Assembly: GCA_022702705.1 (NCBI GenBank) | Contig: CM040424.1 | Location: 80,665,452-80,729,451 of the forward strand | Source of the DNA: Papilionanthe hookeriana x Papilionanthe teres | Lineage: Eukaryota > Streptophyta > Magnoliopsida > Asparagales > Orchidaceae | Length of the DNA stretch: 64,000 nt | Reading direction: 5' to 3' | Shown: in pieces, positions 11,717-23,851 of the stretch | Layout of the letters: every line of letters begins with the position of its first letter | How positions within the stretch are numbered: the stretch's first letter is position 1 | Program-made: the position numbers and the translations under genes | Notes under the pieces: generated by a model | Told to the model about the DNA's origin: nothing | Seen by the model: only the letters and a program-made list of their open reading frames with translations | Databases searched by the model: none

Positions 11717-11965
11717 TTATTAAATTTTAATAATATTTAAAATATTAATAAGTATTTTTTCCCCAAATTATAGCTTATAACAGAAGAAAATAATTAAAGG
11801 GTTTTTACATAAGTTCCACCTAAAATACTATATTTTACATCCTTAACATTTATGTTCTGCTTGCGCCATTGCACTCCATTCAATTAAACCCGTCAATCAC
11901 AAGAAATTATATGTATTCCGCTCTACTCCCATCGTTTCCTTATCATTCATTGCTCTGTATTTAAT

Positions 11966-12371
11966 GAGAAAATATTATATCACGATTTCGCACGTAGAGC
12001 TACGTATGGAGTCAAATAAAATTATTTCATGTGGCGCGCGGTAAAATAAAAAAAATTTACCCCGTAACACAGGGAATATTCTATCCGTGTTATTCGCGTT
12101 ATTGTGTATTATTCATATATTATTGTGTGTTATTCAGATGTTATTCTGTTCTGAGAATATTCCTGGTGTTATAACACATCAATAACACATTAATAACACA
12201 TCAATAACACACAATAAAACCTGAATAACGTGGAATAATACGGGAGGAATATTCCCTGTATTACTGGGTGATTTTTTTTTTTTTTTTTTGTCTGTCACGT
12301 GTCACATGACGCAATTTTACTGGACTCCGCACATAGCTCTACGTGTGGAGTCCTGATGTAATATTTTTTTA
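11966..12371. mobile_element. Mutator-type MITE, copy 2
   Basis: Terminal inverted repeats contain CGCACGTAGAGCTACGTATG on the left and its counterpart at 12328-12350 on the right, with flanking CATGTGGCGCG-type sequence. The core consists of AATAACAC units and their complement GTGTTATT. Flanking GTATTTAAT and GTATTTGAC (7 of 9 bases alike) suggest an eroded 9-bp target duplication. Confidence 0.7.
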
Positions 12372-13500
12372 GTATTTGACTTAAATCGGCCAAACAAAAA
12401 AGCAAAATTAAAAATAGAACCTAAAGCTCTGTTAAATTAAAATTTCATGTTATGTCTTTATTTTCCCCAGCATTCCATCACTTATATGATGTGAATGGGG
12501 ATTTAGAAAATCTGATTGTGAGGTGATTTATTCCGTCATCACTCGTGCGCTCCTCTGTCACATCTATGCTCGTAAATCTAAATTTATCTAATTTGATAAA
12601 GCTTATCTAACGTAAATCTGAATTGCAGCCAAACACCGCCTGAAGTTGTCGGGATGCATCAAAAGTGCAGAAAAAAAAAAGACAAATAATCAATACTTGT
12701 TGATCATAGAACATCAGAGGTAAATGCGGATCCTATAATATAATATTGCCGAAGTACTTTGGTGGCTCTGCAATCTCATATGCCAAAGGGGTTGAATCCA
12801 GTTTTAGACGACACTTCTTGAACATGCTTCACAGTCTCAGTCTGTAAAGAACATACATGTACAATAATGGGGTGGCGGCGGAATTGACGGCTTGGATGAT
12901 CGAGATAGGGTCAGAGCTGGAGCCTTGTCGACGGCGAGATACGTGGAACATAGATGGTGTCGTCAACGATCGTGTATGGAAAAACTGTTATGTGTGAAGT
13001 TTGGATGCATCAAGACTCCGTATACAACAATGTGGGTACTACAGTATACATATTTTGAATTTATTTTTTATTGTTAGTTCAGAAAATAAAGAATAAATTC
13101 AAAATTTAATTAAAAATTTAGTTCAACTAATGAAGAAACATTCAAACTCCACCTTACATATTGAATGTTTTACCAAAATTATAAAAAAATTAGCTTATTA
13201 TAAGCCAAAAAATAAACAATAATTCTAAAAAAAAGGGATTACAAGTTTACCTAATGGTTCACTTTGTGCAATAGGTTGTGGTACAATAATAAGTTGAAAT
13301 GATTTTATCTCTTCTAGATTAACAATGCATAAATTATCAAACAATAATTATTGTGCTTAAGAAAAATTAATATAAAGATATTCATAGCAAGTAGAAAATT
13401 GTAAAAATAATATGAATCTTGGCTCTACTTGCAATAGAAATTTCATTTGATTGTTGAGTAGTGGTTGGCTCAAGTTAACTCGCTCATTTATAATGTTCAA
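12372..13500. other. Unassigned AT-rich stretch
   Basis: No gene is supported. A 61-codon frame at 12892-13077 has no recognisable features. The right end is part of an older repeat into which the LINE inserted. Confidence 0.4.
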
Positions 13501-13516
13501 ATGATATGTGTAAATG
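13501..13516. repeat. Target-site duplication of the LINE, left copy
   Basis: The 16-bp string ATGATATGTGTAAATG occurs here and again at 19266-19281, directly after the LINE tail. The copies match at every base. Confidence 0.9.
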
Positions 13517-13681
13517 TGATTTGAGGACGGAAAGGATGGAGAGCCGAAACGGAAAGGGTTCTTGGAGCTCTGCTAGGGTTTTCTCCATCTTGAGCCACTG
13601 GGAGCTCTAATCGCGTTTTCTCTGCCGTTTCTTCTTCTTTTCTCCTCTCCTTCGAGATTTTGGAAGTTTTCCTTTTCGTGC

Positions 13682-15082
13682 ATGGCTGATTTACTTAATC
13701 GGCCATCTTTTCTTGAAGCTTTAAAAGGTAATATGAAAGTTTCGACTTCTTCTGCTAATGTGTGTTTATTTCCTGTTTCATTTAGAGATCACTTTGGTGA
13801 AGATGGAGCGGATGGCTTATTAAAGAAAGCATCTAAGAAGAATAAAAAACCTGCTTTGATATTCAATGAAGAAGAGACTAATCTTCTTGTTGAGCCTGTA
13901 AAATATACCTTGATAGGTAAGTTTACCTATGCACATCCGAAAATGGAGGTCATCAGGAGGTATTTTACTGATCTAAAATTATTAGGTAAGTGAAATGTTG
14001 GTTTGATTGATGGTAGAAACCATGTGATTAAATTAGAGAATGAATCAGATTATATTCAGTTATTTTCCAAAAAGGATGTTCAAATTGAAAAGATTTATAT
14101 GAAGATTCTAAAATGGACTGTAGATCTTAATCCTAGGGAAGAACCACCGATTGTTCCTATATGGTTTAAATTCCCAGGTTTAAAATTACAATTTTATAAT
14201 AAGAAAGTTTTATATTCTCTTAAAAAGATTTTTGGCTCACCTATGAAAATTGATATGGCTTCTGTGAACTATAATCGTCCTTCTAATGCTCGTATCTTGA
14301 TTGAAAGAGATGTTACTGCACCTTTTTGTGATGTTTTTGGCTTGAAGATTCGAGTTCGGGTTATTGGCAAAAGTGAAAATGGAGTATATTCCACCTTACT
14401 GTAATAAGTGCCGCATGTTTGGTCATTGCATTAATAATTGTTTTATTGTTCACCCTCATTTGAAAATTAAGCATTTTAAAAATCCTGATAAGGAGATTAT
14501 GGGGAATAAAGATAAAGAAAGTAATCAAAATTTTATTCTCTTGCAAGATAATGAGAATATTGCAAGATCTTTAAATCTTATAGAATCTAATGTGTATGTT
14601 ATTCCGGAAAATGATGATAATGTGGCACAGATATCTCCTAAATGTCTACCTCTGGTTGTTTCTAATGTAAGTCTTGATCAACAAGAAGGTTTGCAAAAGG
14701 ATGCCAATGCTAATAACATTGTTACAACTGATGCACATATTTTGAACAATAATCAATCTGATTTACTGTTTGATCCTATTATTGTTAAGGCTATTGAAAA
14801 TGTTGATCTTTCTCTTATAAACACTGGTAAGAAATTCAAGAAGATTTTGTTACTGATAAAATGGGTCTAGAAACTCATACTTTGAACAGGTCTGAACTTG
14901 AAGAAGAATGGTTGGTTCAAAAAACTTCTAGGAGAAGGAAATTTAAAAGTAGCTGTGAACTGAGCTATGTTAATCTTGATGCTTTTAATGATCAACTGTT
15001 GGGTAAGAATATTGATTCTAATGAAGTTACTTCCACTTCTAGAATAACTAGAGGTAAGAAGGATAATGAGAATGAATTTTAA
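13682..15082 (+). pseudogene. LINE ORF1, gag-like protein with zinc knuckle (broken)
   Basis: Starts with ATG at 13682 and reads through a domain like the plant retroelement gag-related DUF4283 region. A TGA at 13991-13993 interrupts the frame, which continues to about 14400. A shift near 14364-14404 leads to a CCHC zinc knuckle, CNKCRMFGHCINNC (C-x2-C-x4-H-x4-C), typical of a nucleic-acid-binding gag protein. A further shift near 14861 leads to the C-terminal part ending at 15082. At least one stop and two frameshifts are needed to explain the reading. Confidence 0.8.
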
Positions 15083-18000
15083 TACTTTATTTTGGAATAT
15101 TAGAGGCATTGCCAAAAGGGATGCCTCTAATAGACTTAAGCATTTAATTCGTCTTTATCATCTTTCTTTTTTTTGGATTCTTGAACCTTTAGTTAATTCT
15201 TGCAATAATATTAAATATGTTAGGAGAATTGGTAATTTTAATTTTGTGGCTAATAGTAATAACAAAATTTGGTTTCTTTAGAAGGACTTTATTAAAGTGG
15301 ATGTAATTATTAATCGCAGCCAATTGTTACATGTTTTTATTAATTATGAAGATGTTTCATTTCATTTCTCTCTTATTTATGCTGGGTGCACTAAGCATGA
15401 TAGGTTGGAATTATGGAATTTGCTTAATTCTATTGGTCCTTTGAATATTCCCTGGCTTGTAGAAGGAGATTTCAATGTGATTTCTACTATTAATGAAAAG
15501 AGAGGTGGCCTCTTACCTAATCTTAACTTAATTTCTAACTTTAATAATGTTATTTTGGATGCTGAGTTTTTTATTTAAGATATTTTGGCACTATTTTCAC
15601 CTGGCATCGTGGTAATGTTTTTGAAAGATTAGATAGGTTTTTAGCTAACTCTTTTTGGTGTAATAAGTTTGACAATTTTGATATTCATCATCTTGCTTTT
15701 AATGCTTCTGACCATACTCTTGTTTTATTAAAGGTTTCTAATAATTTTACTAAAAGATCATATCATTTCTGTTTTCTTAATATGTGGACTCAACATTCTA
15801 ATTTTCTACATTGTGTTAATGATAATTGGTTTATTAGTAAGCTTGTTTTTAAACCTGTTAGTTCTGGTCAAAAGCTATGGATGCTTCAGAAGCACCTTGT
15901 TAAGACCCTTAGAACTTGGAATTAATTTGTTTTTTGTCATCTTAATAGAATTGTTGTTGAAGTTGAGAATAGAGTTAAAGATATGGAGGTTCATTACACT
16001 CAGAATCTTATTAGTATAGATCTTTTTATTCAAGCTCAAAAAGATCTTACTAATGCTATTAGTAAGGAGGAAAGTTTTTATGCTCAAAAAGCTGCTAAAA
16101 CTATTTTTTTGGATGGGGATAGAAATTCTTCCTTCTTTCATGCTTGTATTAAAAGTAGAAGGAAAATGAATTTGATATCTACTATTAGAGATAAAAATGA
16201 CAATATCTTGATTAATGAGAATAATATTATTAATGATGGGATTAATTATTTTACTTCTTTATTCTCTAATGATAACTGTACTCTTGATCAGATTAATTCT
16301 GATATTTTTTTCTCAGTCTGCTAATCTGCAACTTCTTAATCTTACATACATTCCTTCTTTAGCTGAGATTAAATCTGTTCTTGATAGTATGGAGGAGGGC
16401 AAGACTGTTGGGCCTGATGGTTTTAATGTTGAGTTTTATAAAACTTGTTGGGATATTATTAATCCTGAAATTGTTGAAACTATTCAGCATTTTTTTCATT
16501 GCACTGACATGCCTAAGTATTTTAAGAGTTCTAATATTATGTTAATTCTTAAAGATCATGGTGCTAATACTTGGGATTCTTTAGACCCATTAGCATTAAT
16601 ATTGTGGTCTCTAAGATTATTTCTAAAATTATGGTTAATAGGATTCAACCTATTTTAAGCAAGGTCATTTCTTTTAATCAAATTGCTTTCTTTAAAGGGA
16701 GATATATTGGGGACAATGCCCTTACTGTTCACGAGCTTTTGTTAGATCTAGACAAAAGTAAAAGAGATGGTAATATTATTTTCAAAATGGATATTAAGAA
16801 AGCCTTTGATTCCATTAGGTGGGAGTTTATAATTAATGTTTTGAAGGCCCAAGGATTTAATGATGACTTCTGTAAACTTATTTAGAGAATTCTTAATAAT
16901 AATTTTTACTCTTTGGTTATTAATGGTAATTCTCATAGGCATTTTAGGGCTACCAAAGGTATTAAGCAGGGAGATCCTCTTTCTCCTTATCTCTTTATTC
17001 TTGCCTTTGATTATTTTTCTAGAAATATCTATAAGCTTTATGTTGATAATCCTGCTTTTAATTATATTCATAAAGGTAGTTTGAGTATATCTCATTTATG
17101 TTATGCTGATGATCTCATTCTTTTTACTAATTCAAACAGAAGGTTTATCAAGAAAATCTGGCAGCTCATTATTCATTTTCAAAAAGCTTCTGGTTTAAGT
17201 TTAACACTTCTAAATGTTTTTTCTATGGCTCTAAATTTGTATTCAATGCTAAACTTCATTGGATTTCTGAGTATACACAATGTCAGAAGGTTATTTTGCC
17301 TATTAAATATCTTGGTTATATTTTTGATAAGAAAGCTAAAAGAACTGTTCTTTTTGTTGATTTGTTGAACAAGAATAGAGGGAAATTTCACTCTTGGGAG
17401 AATAAATTTCTTTCTTTTGGTGGGCGTATTACACTTCTTAAGAGTATTCTTACTTCTTTACCCTTGTATATTATACAGGTTATGAATATGTCTATTACTA
17501 TTATTAAGAAGTTGAAAATTTTGTTTAATGCTTTTGTGGGATGGTTGTGGCAAAAAGAGCTTACATTGGAAAAGTTGGGAGAAAGTTTGTAAACTCATCA
17601 CCTGTGGTGGTTTGGGTTTCCGTAAGCTTTCAGATTCTATAAAGTTTAATTTTATGAAGTCATGGTTTCATTTTATATAGAATAATTCTATCGGGGCTTC
17701 TCTTCTTAATGCTAAGTATTGTAGTCATTCATATCCTTTGGCTATTACTCCTTCTAAATTTGATTCTTATATTTGGAAAGAAATGCTGAAAGTTTCTAAT
17801 CAAGTTGAAAATTTAATTTGTTGGGATATTGGCCAAGGGAATGTCTCATTTTGGTATGATGATTGGACCACAAATGGTCCTCTTGCTAGCTTCTATGGAG
17901 GGCCTCATGATATTAGTATTATGGTAGAGGATTTATGGGATCATTACTCTTGGAATTTATTCAAGCTGAGCTACATGGTTCATTATAAAGATGTTTTATT

Positions 18001-19084
18001 TATTTCTAATGTTCCCTTTAATGCTGATAAAGATGATATTTCTAAAATCAACGATAAGATTGAAGAATCTATTACTAAAACTTTTGCTTCTTTAGAGATG
18101 TTTCCCCCGGGTTTTAATATTACCTAATTTTGGAATAAATGGCTTAAACCTTCTATTTCTTTCTTTAGTTGGAGACTTTTTCACAATTGCATTCATATGG
18201 ATGATACTCTTAAAATTAAAGGTCTGAGACTAGGCTCTATATGTTATTTATGTAGGAATAGTGAAGAATCTATTCTGCATATTTTCAGAAACTGCAGGTT
18301 TAGTTATGATATTTGGAATAGTATTTTTGCTTTATGTGGTCGAATCAACTCGTTTCATGGTTTTAATTCTATGTTGGATATCTTTAGAGATTGGAACAAT
18401 AGAGGGCACCTTTTTTTAAGTGTTATTCCTTCTATTGTTGTTTGGTGTATTTGGTTATCTCGTAATAATGTAAAATTTAATGGTATTTATGTTAATACTA
18501 AATAGATCATTTGCCAAATTTATTCTTAAATTTACAAATGTTTATCTGTTAATGATATTAAACATATTAACAATAATTACACCTGTTTTGTTGCTATTAA
18601 TCTTAATATTAAGCTGCAGTTTTCGAATAGATGTTTGAATAGGGTAGTTTGGTCTAAACCGCCTGCTCTTTTTATTAAAATCAATTCTGATGGTTCTTGG
18701 AAATCTTCGATTGCTGGGATTAGCGATATTTGCAGAGATTGGAATGGTATTGTGCTTTATTAGTTTGTTGCTTCACTTGTAGCTTTGTCTCCTTTAGTAG
18801 CTGAGACGAAAGCTATCGTTTTTGCACTTTTGATTGCAAAAAAATGGGTTGGTTTAACATTATGTGTTTTGAATATTTGTAAATTTAATCTTAGTTGCCA
18901 CTTGAATATATTATTGCAGGTTAAAAAGATTAATTTTCTTGCTTCTGGACTTAATCTTATTTGGAGTCATACGAAGAGAGACGACAACCAGGTGACTGAT
19001 TGGATTGCTAAGCTTGTAAGAAATCCTATTGTGTCAAATTTATTACCTGATTTCTTATATTCTTTAGTCTCTTTAGATTGTTAG
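15066..19084 (+). pseudogene. LINE ORF2: endonuclease, reverse transcriptase, zinc-binding and RNase H-like regions (broken)
   Basis: Begins at ATG 15066, overlapping the end of ORF1. The endonuclease part shows WNIRG, a later WLVEGDFN and, after a stop, ASDHTLVLL. A reverse transcriptase follows: GKTVGPDGFNVEFYK, KMDIKKAFDSIRWEF, GIKQGDPLSPYLF and the catalytic CYADDLILF near 17098-17124. Next come a zinc-binding region (CYLCRNSEESILHIFRNC, about 18239-18300) and an RNase H-like segment beginning INSDGSW and ending near DDNQVTDWIAKLV. Stops lie at, among others, 15279-15281, after 15578, near 16885 and near 18127, and there are several frameshifts, for instance near 16320 and 16570-16660. 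The YADD site itself is intact. Confidence 0.85.
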
Positions 19085-19281
19085 TTGTGTTTTTGTCTTG
19101 TGTTGATTTGTCGTGTGGTGTTCTTTTTTTTGGAGAAATGACCCTGCTTTTTATTTTCTTTTTTGGTTTGTAGGGTGGGTGTGTTTATGGACTTTTTTTC
19201 CGGTTGTGTACTTTTTATTTTGAAGCAATAAAATTAGAGTCATAAATGCTCTTTTATTAAAAAAAATGATATGTGTAAATG

Positions 19282-20290
19282 CCCTCTTTTTTATAATAGT
19301 TTCATGGGCTCAAATCTTTTTGGGCTGGCAACTTAAAATGGGAAGCACTTTTTTATTTAACCACATACTACTAAACCTTCTGTAAAGTTTTTAAAATATT
19401 AACTGGATCGGATAAATTAGCCTTAAAATTCAAATTCATATCTAATCCACGAAAAATATTTGGTCAAACCAAGAGACCTGTTCCGGCTATGAACTGATTA
19501 GTCTAAACTATCTATTTAATCACCTTTAACTATCAATTAAATGATTAAAACTTTTCTTATGAGACTTAATTAGATATATTATACAAAGCCAATTAAATAT
19601 ATATATATATTATATAAAGCCAATCAAAATTAATGTATTACTTGCCCAGCACCAAGGTGACCTAAGAGCTCAAGTCTAAGAAAAAAAAATTAAAATAACC
19701 AAAGTTATTTTTTTATATTATAAAATTATTATAAATTTATTTTATTCTTATAAATTATTCTAAACTATACTATTAGTATAAATTATATTGCTAAGATTAA
19801 TATTAATTTTAAAAATTATGCAACATATATGCAAATCCACAAAAAAAATTAATATCATAGAATAAGTATCCCAAAAAAATACAATATTATACATGTAAAT
19901 ATAGCAAAAAAAAAGGTTCTTCTTACATATCATCCAAAGAAAAAATACATTTAATTTTACAAAAAAAAAATACAAATATATCCTCCCAAAAACCTATAAA
20001 AATATTATGTCAAAAATACAGACAGCAGACAACAATATGAATCGCACAAATCTTTATCCACAAGCCTATCAGCAGTCTGTCCGGACCTAATATTTCTCAA
20101 AGAACATAAAATTTTACTGTTCAAATCACTCATATAATTTACGTTTACTTAAAACTAACAAAATGATTAGTTTACTAATCTCATTTCAAATTTTTGATTT
20201 TTACATCTTAAGATATAAAAATTAAAATTTGGGTGTGATAAATAAATGTATGAGATTTGAGTGTTATGTATGTAAATACCGCACTTTTTT
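19282..20290. other. AT-rich intergenic stretch with a degenerate MITE-like repeat
   Basis: Nothing coding is visible. From about 20105 to 20285 there are degraded ends of the TTTACATGCATACC repeat (the right end reads GTTATGTATGTAAATACC). This is the 3' flank of the minus-strand ERF gene. Confidence 0.4.
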
Positions 20291-20360
20291 TTTTTGGAAA
20301 ATTATTTTCATATTTCAGTGTTCCTCCTCTGCCTTACCTGCGACCCAGTTCCTTCAAAAT

Positions 20361-21200
20361 TCAAATCACGATAAGCTGCGGGAAACCCAACGACGGGTGG
20401 GGAGACAACGGCGACAGCGGCGGCAAATTAAAGAGCCCCTTAACATCCGTCCCCTCCCATACCGACGACCATATCGACGGCGTCAGAGGTCCATCCGACG
20501 GAATATTCCTGATCGATTCCTCCTCCCTCTTCCTCTTCACCTCCCTTCCCTCCTCCCCCTCATTCCTCCCCCTCTTCTCAACCGCCATCGCGGGCAGAAT
20601 CCAATCGGCCGAGCTTCCGACCTCATTTGGAAAATTGAGAATCGCTTTGCTTCCCCGCATCTGGAACGCGGCCCGATCATAAGCCCGTGCGGCCTCCACC
20701 GCAGTATCGAAAGTTCCGAGCCAAACCCTGGATCCCCTGCGTTTGGGATCGCGGATCTCGGCAGCGAACTTCCCCCACGGCCGCTGCCGCACGCCGCGAT
20801 ACCGATGGAAATCAAACATCTCCTGTGGCCGTAGATCGCCGTCGGAACCTTCAATCCACTCCACCTTCGGGGCTGCAGTGTGGGGAATGTTGAGCGTGAG
20901 GCCGATTTCCGACCGATCGCCGCCGAATCGGATCATTGTCTGCGCCGGTTCGCGAAATCTGAATCCGCCTACGTAAGGAGCGGAGGAGAGGCCGTCTGCG
21001 GGAGGTGGAGGGGGGACGGGAAGGGTATAGCAGGTGTCGTTCTGTTCGATGTAGTCGGAGATAGTGAGATCGCAATAAGAGTAATCAGTTGCCGCCGGTG
21101 TGGTGGGAAGGCAGTTGAGGAGGTCGTCGAGGGAGGTTGCGGCGTCTTCGAAGAGGTTTTGGCTGATGAGGTCGATGGGAAAGGTTTGTTCAGTCGCCAT
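20361..21200 (-). CDS. AP2/ERF transcription factor, ERF5/ERF6-like (ERF-A)
   Basis: An intronless gene encoding 279 residues. The AP2/ERF DNA-binding domain is at residues about 134-190 (RGVRQRPWGKFAAEIRDP ... VWLGTF ... AAFQMRGSKAILNF). FAAEIRD gives the alanine and aspartate typical of the ERF rather than DREB subfamily, so GCC-box binding is expected. The N-terminus is acidic (TSLDDLL, DLTISDYIEQ) and probably activating. A basic stretch near 209-226 (EKRGR, VKRKREEE) may be the nuclear signal. The tail has PPLSPLSPHPSLGFPQL, a Ser-Pro motif like the MAP-kinase sites of group IX ERFs. The start at 21200 was chosen because a TATA box lies at 21263-21270; the in-frame ATG at 21347 is upstream of that box. 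The start context GCCATGG is favourable. A close paralog is at 33116. Assignment to the family is firm; to group IX it is by similarity in memory. Confidence 0.95.
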   Translation of the reverse strand: MATEQTFPIDLISQNLFEDAATSLDDLLNCLPTTPAATDYSYCDLTISDYIEQNDTCYTLPVPPPPPADGLSSAPYVGGFRFREPAQTMIRFGGDRSEIGLTLNIPHTAAPKVEWIEGSDGDLRPQEMFDFHRYRGVRQRPWGKFAAEIRDPKRRGSRVWLGTFDTAVEAARAYDRAAFQMRGSKAILNFPNEVGSSADWILPAMAVEKRGRNEGEEGREVKRKREEESIRNIPSDGPLTPSIWSSVWEGTDVKGLFNLPPLSPLSPHPSLGFPQLIVI

Positions 21201-21262
21201 GGCGAGTTCAGAGAACTGAGAGTGTAGTGCTCGAAGCTTGATTCGGAAGAAGGAGGAGCAGG

Positions 21263-21270
21263 TATTTATA
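21263..21270 (-). promoter_or_regulatory. TATA box of ERF-A
   Basis: On the minus strand the sequence reads TATAAATA about 63 bases before the start codon, implying a 5' UTR of roughly 35 bases. It decides the start: the ATG at 21347 would be upstream of transcription initiation. Confidence 0.7.
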
Positions 21271-21359
21271 GTTGGGGTGGTTGGGGAATGGGGAGAATGG
21301 GATACGGTCAGCGCCTTGTGCGTGGTTTTGCCAGATAAGCACGGCATGGAAGTTTACAG

Positions 21360-21774
21360 TTTTAACGTCTGTGGGCTCTCTATATAAAAAATATGCGTGT
21401 TATACATGTTATTTATTATAATTATTTAATCATTATATATTTCAAATATGTTCTGAAATTAATATATATTAACAAATAAAATATTTACTTTCCTATTTTT
21501 TTTTCTATAATTTATTTTTTTTTACATTAAGTATAATAAAAATTAAAGATATTTATAATACACGCAAACACTTACTTGAGCAAATGGAAGTCAAGAAAAT
21601 AATTATTATTTTTAAGAAATGCATAACTAATGCTTGTAACTTTAAAATATTTTCATAACGAAATGTATATACTCAATTTTTCTTTTCATATATAAATATT
21701 TTGTGTGAGCGTATAATAAGTAGACATGAATTTTAGGTTAAAAAATTTATGTCATGGTCATTGTGTGGTACGAG
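21360..21774. other. Upstream region of ERF-A
   Basis: AT-rich, without a further gene. It ends at the 8-bp flank GGTACGAG of the hAT-type MITE. I could not define specific cis elements beyond the TATA box. Confidence 0.4.
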
Positions 21775-21931
21775 TAGAGTTATCAAAACGAGCTATTGTT
21801 TTCGAACATGCTCGTGTTATAAGCTGTTAGAGTCTCGTGTTCGACTCGTTCGCTAAGTTAACGAGCGGAACAGGAACAAAAATTTTTTTGTTCGTGTTCA
21901 GCTCGTCTTGGCTCGAAATATTACTCATCAA

Positions 21932-21994
<63 letters not shown>

Positions 21995-22302
21995 TTTTTA
22001 AAAAAAATTATTTAACTGCAAGGGTACAATGATCTAAAATCAATTAAAAGTATTAATTAAGAAAATAAAATAAAAACTATTAAATTAGATTTAACTGATG
22101 TTTTAATATAATTAATAATTTTTAAATCTTGTCACAATCCTTAATATCTTATAGGTACGTGATTGGGATTATCAAAACAACTCTTTGTTCGTGAAAGGCT
22201 CGTGTTCGGCTCGTGATTGGCTCACTAAGCGAACGAGCCAAACACGAACACATTATTTGAGCTCGAAATTGCTCGCTCGTGTTCGGCTCGTTTACATTCC
22301 TA
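21775..22302. mobile_element. hAT-type MITE, 528 bp, with near-perfect 8-bp target duplication
   Basis: Flanked by GGTACGAG (21767-21774) and GGTACTAG (22303-22310), 7 of 8 bases alike. The left end begins TAGAGTTATCAAAACGAGC; the right end, read inverted, begins TAGGAATGTAAACGAGCC. Subterminal GTTCGTGTTC/GAACACGA repeats identify the family. A (TA)n run (21934-21991) lies inside. It starts about 0.57 kb upstream of the ERF-A start codon. Confidence 0.75.
21934..21991. repeat. (TA)n microsatellite inside a MITE
   Basis: About 29 TA units in the middle of the hAT-type MITE. Confidence 0.95.
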
Positions 22303-22319
22303 GGTACTAGTTTTCCACT

Positions 22320-22931
22320 TAAGCACATATTCAGTGGTTCTAGTCCTCGATTTGTTGTGCTAAAGAGACAGACAATGGCTACGTTGCTACTCGTGGAGTG
22401 TCTATTAGAGTTCTGGTTAGATGGGTGATTATTACTTGCATTATTGTCAATATCCTCATTTACATTTTATTGGTTTGCTTCACAAATTTAAGAAAAAATG
22501 TTGATTTTCATTGGCAAATGTGCAATATTTCATTGTAGGTTAGTAACTAATGACAGAGATGTGCAAAGTGATGATGCTTGTATGAGTATTAAGTTGTTTT
22601 GGTGATGAAATAGTGATTAATAGGTGATTCTAACTACTCCCATATATAAAGTCTTCAATAAAATGAATAAAGCCCTTTCTATATATTAATGCACTTCATT
22701 TAAATATAATATATATCTAAAAACTGTTTTTTCTTAATTTATTGTTAATAATTTTGTTAATTTATTTATTTATCTCTCGTTATTTAAAATTTTTAATGTT
22801 TAACTTAATGGCTATTTCTCAGTTGTTGCACATTTAATTTAAAATAAAATGAGAGATTGAATCTGTTAAAAAAATGGAAAAAAAAAATTATGTTAGATTA
22901 TTATGATCAACTAGAAATATGAGTGTATATT
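22320..22931. other. Unassigned AT-rich stretch
   Basis: No gene or element is recognised between the MITE and the solo LTR. Confidence 0.4.
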
Positions 22932-23170
22932 TGTTAGGTAATGTGGAAACTCGGTTTACATTAATTAGATTCCTAATTAAGAATCTCACCTACCGCTCAC
23001 CTACATTCCCACCTACTGCTCACCTACCACATCCCACCTACCGCTCAACTACTTCCCACCTATCACTCCCTTGGTTCCTATAAATAACCTCTTTTGGCTT
23101 AGAGAAAACCAAGCCAAGTGAAAAGCCAAGCCAAGGGCCAAGTCAAAGTCTTTAATGAGAGAGAGAGAGA

Positions 23171-23220
<50 letters not shown>

Positions 23221-23415
23221 CAGGGAGAGAAGAAAAATAGAGATTTTTCTCTTAAACTTCAAAATACTCGAGTATGTAATTCCTCGAAGTAATAAATTCC
23301 TCTGCAACTCCGTGGACGTAAGCAAATTTGTCGAACCACATAAATCTGTGTGTCGCTTTGGTGTTTTTCTGCGTGCAATTTTCTCATTTCATTTTTCACT
23401 TTATTGTCATCGTTT
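22932..23415 (+). mobile_element. Probable solo LTR of a Ty1/Copia retrotransposon
   Basis: The segment begins TGTTAGGTAATG and ends near TTTTTCACA, compatible with TG...CA LTR ends. It contains a promoter-like CCTATAAATAACC near 23079 and, after it, the sequence CTCCGTGGACGTAAGCAAAT followed by GAACCACATAAATCT, which is characteristic of the R-U5 region of many plant Copia LTRs. No internal domain or primer-binding site follows. The flanks ATATT and ATAAT are only a weak target duplication. Confidence 0.6.
23157..23219. repeat. (GA)n microsatellite in the LTR
   Basis: A GA run of about 31 units with one interruption, just downstream of the LTR TATA box, so it would lie in the transcribed leader. 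Confidence 0.95.
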
Positions 23416-23814
23416 TTCACAATAATATTTCTTATAAAGTTAGATTAAAATCTTAAAAACAAATTCTCTGAAAAAAAAAAGGAGGACTGAATTGTGGGAA
23501 ATCAAAGCGCTGGCCTTCAAAGTGGGAGAGGACCGGTGACGGTAGGTTGAGGTTAAGAAGATCGGACGGCTGTGGATCAACCAAGATAAGGCAGGGCTGG
23601 TGGAGAAACTTGACATGCATTAATAGCTAGACAGTGATCGAAGATTACTTTTTTGGGAAAATTACATGCATACCATCCATTTCTTTCTATTTTATCTTTC
23701 TCGCACTCAAAATTTCATTTTTACATGCGCTGCACTTTACTTATAGATTTGGGTTTTAAAAGGTAAATAATAAGTATTAAATTTCATATGATTTTTATAT
23801 TTATAAAAATTTTG

Positions 23815-23851
<37 letters not shown>

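Larger units (their letters stand above)
13517..19265 (+). mobile_element. Full-length non-LTR retrotransposon (L1-type LINE), decayed
   Basis: About 5.75 kb flanked by a 16-bp perfect target duplication, with a 5' UTR, a gag-like ORF1, an ORF2 with endonuclease, reverse transcriptase and RNase H-like parts, a 3' UTR and a short A tail. The order fits plant L1-type LINEs that carry an RNase H domain. Several in-frame stops and frameshifts interrupt both ORFs, so this copy cannot move on its own, but the intact target duplication and low divergence of the motifs suggest a fairly recent insertion. It landed in a GTGTAAATG(CCC) sequence that looks like one end of the TTTACATGCATACC MITE-like repeat. 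Confidence 0.9.

Noticed and set aside
20229..20893. Plus-strand frames of up to 201 codons across ERF-A
   Set aside because: They are antisense shadows of the GC-rich ERF coding sequence, which has clear AP2 homology on the minus strand.
21201..21347. Longer ERF-A start at 21347 (328 residues)
   Set aside because: The ATG lies upstream of the TATA box at 21263-21270 and the extra residues are not conserved in ERF-B.
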